Assembly (NCBI GenBank): GCA_003251955.1 | Contig: QKDV01000282.1 | Coordinates: forward strand, 1-10,749 | Source of the DNA: Methanospirillum hungatei | GTDB taxonomy: Archaea; Halobacteriota; Methanomicrobia; Methanomicrobiales; Methanospirillaceae | DNA length: 10,749 nt | Reading direction: 5' to 3' | Shown: piece by piece, positions 6,654 to 10,749 of the stretch | Layout: each line of letters begins with the position of its first letter | Numbering within the stretch: position 1 is the stretch's first letter | Translations under genes and position numbers: made by a program | The notes under the pieces: generated by a model | The model's input: the letters and a program-made list of their open reading frames with translations, nothing else | What the model was told of the DNA's origin: nothing | Databases searched by the model: none

Positions 6654-7384
6654 GTTCCATAACAACCCGATACACCAGGCAAATCCCGCTCTTCGGGAGG
6701 GAGGGCCAGGAGAAACTGGCTGACGCAACTGTTTTTGTTGCAGGAGCAGGGGGTCTCGGCTCTCCGGTTGCTACATATCTGGCGGTAGCAGGCGTTGGTG
6801 AACTGATCATTGTCGATGATGACCTAGTGCAGGAATCGAACCTGAACAGGCAGTTTCTTCATGCTAACCTGAACATCGGGATGAGAAAGGTTTACTCTGC
6901 GGCAGAAACCCTTGCGGCTCTCAACCCCGATCTGACGCTCACAGCAATTCCGGAGCGTATCACACCTGACACTGTTGATAGCCTGACAGATGGTGCGGAC
7001 ATCCTGGTTGATGCAACTGATAACTTTACAACCCGCTACTTGCTGAATGAGACTGCCCTTACTACGGGGATCCCCTTAGTTCATGGGGCCGTGGAGGGTT
7101 TTTCCGGCCAGATGACCACAATCATCCCAGGTGAGACACCCTGCCTCTCATGCCTCTTTCCGCATCCGCCACCAGAAAAGGAGACACCAGTTATCGGAGC
7201 TACAGCGGGTGTTATCGGATCTCTTCAGGCGATGGAAGTGATCAAGTATCTCACCGGGACCGGTCGTCTTCTTGCAGGACGGCTTCTGATCTGGGACGGT
7301 ATGAGCGGAAGAACCGATTACCTGTCAGTATCGCACCGGCCAGACTGCTGTGTCTGCCATAAATATACTGTGAGCAAATCATGA
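6650..7384 (+). CDS. E1-like adenylyltransferase (MoeB/ThiF/HesA family)
   Basis: Activates the C-terminal glycine of a small ubiquitin-like sulfur carrier by adenylation. 244 aa. Visible are the nucleotide loop GAGGLGS (32-38), DDD (56-58), the ESNLNRQFLH motif with N66 and R67, the D121-A-T-D-N motif, and a zinc site of two CxxC pairs (C165/C168 and C233/C236). The loop after PCLSCLFPHPPP reads ETPVIGATAG, with no cysteine where ThiF has its acyl-disulfide cysteine, so it behaves more like a MoeB/HesA-type adenylator than a persulfide-forming ThiF. It lies directly before a moaD-like carrier gene, its obvious substrate, with a 4-bp ATGA overlap at both ends. GGTGA at 6639-6643 serves as ribosome site. 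In this operon it may serve both molybdopterin synthesis and thioamidation. Confidence 0.9.
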   Translation: MSSITTRYTRQIPLFGREGQEKLADATVFVAGAGGLGSPVATYLAVAGVGELIIVDDDLVQESNLNRQFLHANLNIGMRKVYSAAETLAALNPDLTLTAIPERITPDTVDSLTDGADILVDATDNFTTRYLLNETALTTGIPLVHGAVEGFSGQMTTIIPGETPCLSCLFPHPPPEKETPVIGATAGVIGSLQAMEVIKYLTGTGRLLAGRLLIWDGMSGRTDYLSVSHRPDCCVCHKYTVSKS

Positions 7385-7659
7385 GGATTACAATAATCTG
7401 CTATGCCCGGTTCAGGGATGTATTTGGAGAAGAATCAATAGTCGAGGTTCCCGACTCTGCAACGATTCTGGATGCAGTCAGGCTCCTTGCAGGTCGAGTC
7501 GGTCCTGATGCGGATCTTCTGCTCACCCCAGAAGGTTTGATCCGGGATTACGTGATGGTCGTTCATCAGGGTAGCCGGATTCTCCCGGCAGAAGCCGGAA
7601 CTATCACTCTTTCTGATGGTGATACATTCACCCTCTTCCCGCCGGTATCAGGAGGATAG
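7381..7659 (+). CDS. moaD: MoaD-like sulfur carrier protein
   Basis: Small ubiquitin-like sulfur carrier, 92 aa, ending FPPVSGG. The terminal Gly-Gly is the site that is adenylated by an E1 and converted to a thiocarboxylate. The N-terminal strand ITIICYARFRDVFG and the LSDGDTFTLFPPVSGG ending are characteristic of MoaD. In molybdopterin synthase the carrier inserts its tail into MoaE, and moaE is the very next gene (no gap). The E1-like gene is immediately upstream with an ATGA overlap. The same carrier might also feed the YcaO/TfuA thioamidation; that is inference from the operon. The Gly-Gly codons GGA GGA also form the ribosome site of moaE. Confidence 0.92.
   Translation: MRITIICYARFRDVFGEESIVEVPDSATILDAVRLLAGRVGPDADLLLTPEGLIRDYVMVVHQGSRILPAEAGTITLSDGDTFTLFPPVSGG
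7650..7655 (+). promoter_or_regulatory. Shine-Dalgarno of moaE inside the moaD Gly-Gly codons
   Basis: AGGAGG, formed by the last base of the Ser codon and the two essential Gly codons of moaD, stands 4 nt before ATG 7660. It fixes the moaE start and couples the two subunits of molybdopterin synthase in translation. Confidence 0.7.
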
Positions 7660-8076
7660 ATGATCGGAATAACACGCGACAATATTGACATATCCGCTCT
7701 TATTGAGAATGCGAGAAGGCCGGAGGCAGGTGGAATCGTTACATTCATCGGCACGGTCCGCGATGATGGATTTGAGGCTCTCGAGCTTGAGGTCTGTGAA
7801 GAGGTGGCAGTCAGGGATCTGAACCGGATCGCTTCTGAAGCCACTGAAAAGTTTTCACTGACCTCTGTTGAGATCATCCACCGTAGTGGTAGACTTGCGC
7901 TAACAGAGACCATCGTGGCTATTGTCTGCGGTGCCGCCCACCGGCAGGAAGCGTTTGCAGGCTGCTCATGGATCCTTGAAGAGATCAAGGCCTATGTCCC
8001 GATATGGAAGAAAGATATTGGTGATGAAGGGGCCTGGCACTTTCAATCGCCCAGTGATCAGCAACAGGGTTCGTAA
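7660..8076 (+). CDS. moaE: Molybdopterin synthase catalytic subunit MoaE
   Basis: Large subunit of molybdopterin synthase, which transfers two sulfurs from MoaD thiocarboxylate to cyclic pyranopterin monophosphate. 138 aa, slightly short for the family. Conserved parts are GGIVTFIGTVR (24-34, with R34), EIIHRSGRL (71-79), AHRQEAF (93-99) and EEIKAYVPIWKKD (107-119), in which K110 and K117 match the two catalytic lysines of the family. The segment after GTVR is compact and lacks the usual YExY tyrosines (it reads LELEVCEEVA). The start abuts the moaD stop. In a methanogen the cofactor would be needed by formylmethanofuran dehydrogenase and formate dehydrogenase. A pyrimidine-rich tract follows the stop, so this is probably the end of the operon. 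Confidence 0.93.
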   Translation: MIGITRDNIDISALIENARRPEAGGIVTFIGTVRDDGFEALELEVCEEVAVRDLNRIASEATEKFSLTSVEIIHRSGRLALTETIVAIVCGAAHRQEAFAGCSWILEEIKAYVPIWKKDIGDEGAWHFQSPSDQQQGS

Positions 8077-8087
8077 GGTCTTGTCCT

Positions 8088-8109
8088 CTTTTGGCTCTTC
8101 CTTTTCTTT
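8088..8109 (+). terminator. Pyrimidine/T-rich tract after moaE
   Basis: After the moaE stop the sequence becomes almost entirely pyrimidine, with several TTTT or TTT runs and no clear hairpin. This suits an archaeal oligo-T terminator for the ycaO-moaE operon. Its distal end also contributes to the TATA-like box of the next gene. Confidence 0.4.
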
Positions 8110-8113
8110 ATGA
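8107..8113 (+). promoter_or_regulatory. TATA-like box of the GNAT gene
   Basis: TTTATGA is centred about 24 nt before ATG 8134. With no Shine-Dalgarno sequence before that codon, a leaderless mRNA starting at 8134 is likely. The ATG at 8110, inside this box, would then not be transcribed and is rejected as start. Confidence 0.4.
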
Positions 8114-8133
8114 ATATCCATTGTTCTGAGCAG

Positions 8134-8604
8134 ATGGATATCACAATCCGGAAGGCAACACCTGCTGATGCTGCCACCATTGCCCGGTATAATCAACTTA
8201 TGGCGATGGAGACCGAAAAAAGGCTTCTACATCCGGAAACCGTTGAGAGGGGTGTCTCAATGCTTCTTTCAAAACCTGAAAAGGGATTTTACCTGATTGC
8301 AGATTCGTCCGGAGTTCCTGCAGGTCAGTGCATGGTTACGTATGAGTGGAGTGACTGGCGATGTGGGGACTTCTGGTGGATCCAGTCTGTGTATGTTCTC
8401 CCTGAATTCAGAAGGAATGGGATCTTTTCTGCCCTATATCATCATATTCTGGAGCGTGCATCGTCGGCTGAAAATGTGGCAGGTCTCAGGCTGTATGTGG
8501 AGAAGCAGAACACCATAGCCCAGCAGACTTATCTTAATCTTGGGATGGATCATGCCCATTACGCGATGCTTGAGCGGGACTTTACGAAAGATCCCATGAA
8601 GTAA
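8134..8604 (+). CDS. GNAT-family N-acetyltransferase
   Basis: Predicted acetyl-CoA-dependent N-acyltransferase of 156 aa; substrate not predictable. The N-terminus MDITIRKATPADAATIARYN is the standard first strand and helix of GNAT domains. A conserved block EWSDWRCGDFWWIQSVYV (about 71-88) leads to motif A, PEFRRNGIF (90-98), the acetyl-CoA pyrophosphate loop. The C-terminal part GLRLYVEKQNTIAQQTYLNLGM (117-138) is motif B. In motif A the usual small residue after G-x is F98, a variant I associate with this EWSDWR subgroup. ATG 8134 was chosen over ATG 8110 because the domain starts there and a TATA-like box overlaps 8110. It follows the moaE operon on the same strand but probably has its own promoter. 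It converges on the MNT gene, with 31 bp between. Confidence 0.85.
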   Translation: MDITIRKATPADAATIARYNQLMAMETEKRLLHPETVERGVSMLLSKPEKGFYLIADSSGVPAGQCMVTYEWSDWRCGDFWWIQSVYVLPEFRRNGIFSALYHHILERASSAENVAGLRLYVEKQNTIAQQTYLNLGMDHAHYAMLERDFTKDPMK

Positions 8605-8635
8605 AGGCCGTTCCCTGATATATCAAGCATCCTTG

Positions 8636-9013
8636 TTATGGTGCTCCGGGAATCGGTGTCTGATACCAGCGCTGGTCATCCCATCTCTTCCACCAGGGAT
8701 ACAGATACTCACTGAGTGCGAAGGGATCGGGTGATGCAATCAGGATTCCCTGGGAGAGAATCCTAATCTGTATATAGAGCGGGAGAAGTTCAAAAATCCT
8801 GATATCATACCTGTCGGCCCTGATGTGACGCCATGCCTGCCTCTGAAGCCAGGTCGGGTCAAGGTCACTGCCTGCGACCAGACAGAGATCTACGTCACTA
8901 CGCTCATCAGCTTTTCCTTCAGCATGTGAACCATACAAAAAAACACCAGCAGGTATAACGGGAAGAGTCTCAAGGATCTGTAATACCTGTGTTATCAGAT
9001 ATTGCTGGTCCAT
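8636..9013 (-). CDS. MNT-type nucleotidyltransferase (antitoxin of HEPN/MNT pair)
   Basis: Minimal nucleotidyltransferase of 125 aa. The active-site pattern is intact: GSHAEGKADERSDVDL with G28, S29, D40 and D42, and a third acidic residue at D70 (RYDIRIFE). In known HEPN/MNT (HepT/MntA) systems the MNT protein neutralises the HEPN RNase by adding AMP to the tyrosine of its R-x4-H-x-Y motif. The partner gene lies immediately upstream on the same strand and overlaps this one by 19 bp. AGGTGAT (9020-9026), inside the partner gene, stands 6 nt before ATG 9013 and is a strong ribosome site. The C-terminus after residue 85 is aromatic and Trp-rich (YPWWKRWDDQRWYQ), longer than in the shortest family members. 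Confidence 0.87.
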   Translation of the reverse strand: MDQQYLITQVLQILETLPVIPAGVFLYGSHAEGKADERSDVDLCLVAGSDLDPTWLQRQAWRHIRADRYDIRIFELLPLYIQIRILSQGILIASPDPFALSEYLYPWWKRWDDQRWYQTPIPGAP

Positions 9014-9411
9014 TCCTCAATCACCTGGGTAAGCGAGCGGATTTCTGGAAGTGACTGTGCTATTCCTGCCAATGCAAGATCTTCATCGGTTCCGTTGTAC
9101 CGGTGAATAATCCTGTTTCTCAGCCCGTTCATTTCACGGAGCAGTTGCTTCTGGTCAGGTGAAAAGAGATCAGTTCTTTCGATATTTGAGTAATCATCCC
9201 GTGACGGAACCTGGTTATCCCGCAGGAACATAGAGATACAGTCCATAGTCGCCTCGGTGATCTCCTGAAATGCCTTGAATATTGCAAGCCTGGTCTTTGT
9301 ATCGATCTCATGACTGTCCTTTGACTCTTTTAACCAGGTCTCAATAAGGTCTGCACGCCCGAAAATCCAGAGAATTTTGTCACGATAACGAAGGCGGCGA
9401 TCCTCATCCAT
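8995..9411 (-). CDS. HEPN-domain RNase toxin (HepT-like)
   Basis: HEPN-domain protein of 138 aa from the chosen start. Near the C-terminus it has NGLRNRIIHRY, giving the HepT motif R-x4-H-x-Y (R98, H103, Y105). HepT-type toxins act as RNases, and the tyrosine is the site of AMPylation by the MNT partner encoded just downstream. The start is ATG 9411, because a TATA-like box at 9434-9440 lies about 26 nt upstream, suggesting a leaderless mRNA. ATG 9444 in the same frame would add 11 residues, but it precedes that box. The long helical N-terminus fits the all-helical HEPN fold. Role as a toxin is inferred from family and gene order. Confidence 0.85.
   Translation of the reverse strand: MDEDRRLRYRDKILWIFGRADLIETWLKESKDSHEIDTKTRLAIFKAFQEITEATMDCISMFLRDNQVPSRDDYSNIERTDLFSPDQKQLLREMNGLRNRIIHRYNGTDEDLALAGIAQSLPEIRSLTQVIEEWTSNI
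9020..9026 (-). promoter_or_regulatory. Shine-Dalgarno of the MNT gene
   Basis: Read on the - strand, AGGTGAT stands 6 nt before ATG 9013 and is a perfect match to the 3' end of archaeal 16S rRNA. It lies inside the upstream HEPN gene. A strong site here would help translate the antitoxin efficiently from a message that starts with a leaderless toxin gene. Confidence 0.6.
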
Positions 9412-9433
9412 GCATAGTGATCCGTTCTTATTC

Positions 9434-9440
9434 CTATAAA
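9434..9440 (-). promoter_or_regulatory. TATA-like box of the HEPN/MNT pair
   Basis: Read on the - strand this is TTTATAG, centred about 26 nt before ATG 9411. It supports a separate promoter for the toxin-antitoxin pair and a leaderless HEPN message, and argues against the in-frame ATG at 9444. Confidence 0.5.
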
Positions 9441-9496
9441 CCATGGCTTTGTTCAGAGATGATGGATCAGTTTATGGCAGCCCATGTCCATCTCTC

Positions 9497-10438
9497 CTAT
9501 CTTCCAACAGTCCTTAGTGCATACCTGAACCCGACTACCAGGTGAAACCCGACAGTCAGTACCCGGTCCAGAAGAGCAATGGCAAGGCCGGCAGCTGCAG
9601 GGATGCCATATTGTGCAAAGACCGTCACATATCCACCCTCAACAAAGCCTAACCCGGATATTGATATCGGAATAAGGGCGAGAGCACTGATCAGCGGCTG
9701 AATAAAGATTAACTCCTGGATTGGGATTAAAAAGCCTGCTGCCAGGGCGATAAGAACAAGTCGAAGACTCTGGAGAATCCAGATAAAGAGTGTAAAGAGT
9801 ATAGATGCCCCCATAGTCAGGGCAGGGTGGGAGAGTGCATCCATTGCCTCTCCGAGATCGGTGGCAAACGAGGAGAGTCGCGGCATCCTGAAGATATGCA
9901 CCAGGTTCAGTACAGCAGACCTCTTCACCCAGAATGCAGTGAGCAGAATGATTGGGATCGAGAGGACTCCGGTTACCATCAGGAGCAGTCCTGGTGAATG
10001 GGCAGCCGAGAGGAGAAGCAGTCCCCCGCAGCCCAGGATAAATATAGCAACGAAGTCACAGTACCGGTCAAGAAAGACAGAGCCAAGCCCTGCATGGGTC
10101 GGCACCCTGTCCCGGATCGTGAGCGGCCGCGAGATCTCCCCTACCCTTGCCGGGGTCATATCAGACATCAGAATTCCGGCAACAAACCCCTGGTATGTAA
10201 CCAGCACAGGAACATGGTATCCCATCTGTTTGAGGACAAACCGCCACCTGAGAGAGAGAAGGAGTAAAGTGACCGCATAAACCATGACAGCGATCACAAG
10301 TAGAGAGACCTGAACTCCTGCAAGAGCATTTACAATATCTTCAGGGTTAAACCTGAAGAGCAGCCATACGATGATGACGATACCAATAGCAAACTTGAGA
10401 ACCGTCTTAAGCCAGGCAGGAATGGTAGTGATCATCAT
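9497..10438 (-). CDS. UPF0104 / lysylphosphatidylglycerol synthase TM-region family membrane protein
   Basis: Integral membrane protein of 313 aa with about eight hydrophobic segments (for example residues 11-30, 42-64, 80-92, 126-145, 150-170, 208-235, 240-262 and 275-305). It matches the UPF0104/PF03706 family by DMTPARVGEISRP (93-105), FLDRYCDF (122-129) and the late PISISGLGFVEGGYV (257-271). Relatives include the flippase-like half of bacterial MprF and many archaeal proteins of unknown role. The soluble lysyl-transferase domain is absent, so lysyl-lipid synthesis cannot be claimed; a lipid-translocation role is inference. ATG 10438 and ATG 10435 are adjacent; a TATA-like box at 10455-10464 predicts a start at about 10434-10438, giving a leaderless transcript from either. 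The HEPN gene follows 85 bp downstream on the same strand. Confidence 0.88.
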   Translation of the reverse strand: MMITTIPAWLKTVLKFAIGIVIIVWLLFRFNPEDIVNALAGVQVSLLVIAVMVYAVTLLLLSLRWRFVLKQMGYHVPVLVTYQGFVAGILMSDMTPARVGEISRPLTIRDRVPTHAGLGSVFLDRYCDFVAIFILGCGGLLLLSAAHSPGLLLMVTGVLSIPIILLTAFWVKRSAVLNLVHIFRMPRLSSFATDLGEAMDALSHPALTMGASILFTLFIWILQSLRLVLIALAAGFLIPIQELIFIQPLISALALIPISISGLGFVEGGYVTVFAQYGIPAAAGLAIALLDRVLTVGFHLVVGFRYALRTVGR

Positions 10439-10454
10439 AATGGAAAAACTGGTG

Positions 10455-10464
10455 TTATATTTAT
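10455..10464 (-). promoter_or_regulatory. TATA-like box of the UPF0104 gene
   Basis: Read on the - strand this is ATAAATATAA, a good archaeal TATA match. It is centred about 22-26 nt before the paired ATG codons at 10438 and 10435. No Shine-Dalgarno sequence precedes them, so a leaderless mRNA is expected. Confidence 0.55.
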
Positions 10465-10500
10465 GCAGTCTCCAGCGGGCTGCAGGCAGTATTCTTCTCA

Positions 10501-10516
10501 GTTATCGTGAGATAAC
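10501..10516. repeat. Perfect inverted repeat GTTATC-GTGA-GATAAC
   Basis: A 6-bp perfect inverted repeat with a 4-nt loop lies 20 bp past the RraA-like stop codon and about 37 bp upstream of the TATA-like box of the UPF0104 gene. It could be an operator or a small RNA hairpin ending the RraA transcript. There is no T-run after it on the - strand, so a classical terminator is less likely. Confidence 0.45.
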
Positions 10517-10536
10517 CAGATAAACAGATGGAAAGA

Positions 10537-10749
10537 TTAACGCTTCTCCCACCTGAGCAGATTCATAACCTCTGCAAGCGTGCTTCCTTCACGAATCTCG
10601 GCCCTGATGCGGTCCTCGGTCTTTTTAACCTCAAGAGCCCTCCTGGCAACCTCGTATGCCCGCTCTTTTGGTACAACCACAACACCACTCTCATCAGCTA
10701 CAATCCAGTCCCCGGGCTTTACGGTCTGACCTGCACATCTGATCTCTGC
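10537..10749 (-). CDS. RraA-like domain, C-terminal part (gene continues beyond the window)
   Basis: Partial gene: the last 70 codons, read from the window edge to a TAA stop at 10537-10539. The sequence contains [19 protein letters not shown] (11-29), the RraA-fold motif with the metal-binding Asp (VxPGDxIxADxxGVVVVP), then a charged helix ([22 protein letters not shown]) and a short tail ending LLRWEKR. In methanogens this domain is often fused behind hexulose-6-phosphate synthase in a protein that makes pentose phosphates, or exists as a stand-alone RraA/aldolase-like protein. Only the C-terminus is visible here, so I cannot decide between the two. RNase E regulation, the original RraA role, is not expected in an archaeon. 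Confidence 0.82.
   Translation of the reverse strand, partial: AEIRCAGQTVKPGDWIVADESGVVVVPKERAYEVARRALEVKKTEDRIRAEIREGSTLAEVMNLLRWEKR

Noticed and set aside
7566..7988. Open frame (140 codons) on the - strand opposite moaD/moaE
   Set aside because: Ser/Arg/Ile-rich shadow of two genes with intact family motifs.
8616..8625. Perfect 10-bp palindrome TGATATATCA between convergent genes
   Set aside because: Short, AT-rich palindromes of this kind arise readily by chance; it has no loop to form a useful RNA hairpin and no T-run follows it.
9861..10280. Open frames on the + strand opposite the UPF0104 gene
   Set aside because: The - strand frame encodes a membrane protein with conserved family motifs; the + strand frames show no domain and no start signal.

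Overview
The window looks like chromosomal DNA from a methanogenic archaeon, most likely of the order Methanomicrobiales. The evidence is an archaeal-type RNase HII, an archaeal site-2 protease, a YcaO/TfuA pair of the kind that thioamidates methyl-coenzyme M reductase, a Cys-rich DUF2769-type protein and the tail of an RraA-like domain. Several genes also have an archaeal TATA-like box about 24-27 nt upstream of the start codon and little or no leader. The assignment to order is inference; there is no rRNA or mcr gene here to confirm it.

Layout. On the + strand at 126-4024 lie RNase HII (rnhB), a membrane site-2 (M50) protease, a small three-helix membrane protein and a CARF-HEPN protein of the Cas02710/Csm6-like type. 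On the - strand at 4062-4641 are two small genes: a protein built of 13-residue 'SPEG' repeats, and a Cys-rich DUF2769-like protein. On the + strand at 4805-8076 is a tightly packed five-gene unit, ycaO > tfuA > E1-like MoeB/ThiF/HesA > moaD-like > moaE. Its junctions are a 47-bp overlap, two ATGA overlaps and a direct abutment. A GNAT acetyltransferase follows at 8134-8604. On the - strand at 8636-10749 are an MNT nucleotidyltransferase and HEPN (HepT-like) pair, a UPF0104/LPG-synthase-type membrane protein, and the C-terminal end of an RraA-like gene that runs off the window.

How the genes may work together. The central operon joins the thioamide-forming pair (YcaO and TfuA) to a complete small sulfur-carrier module: an E1-like adenylyltransferase, a MoaD-like carrier ending in Gly-Gly, and MoaE. 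The simplest reading is that one sulfur-activation route serves molybdopterin (or tungstopterin) synthesis and perhaps also supplies sulfur for the McrA thioglycine. The second role is a hypothesis. Two predicted HEPN RNase modules, one linked to cyclic-oligoadenylate sensing (CARF) and one a toxin-antitoxin pair, flank this housekeeping operon. No CRISPR array or other cas gene is visible.

No rRNA, tRNA, IS element, transposase or CRISPR array was recognised. All intergenic stretches are shorter than 300 bases.
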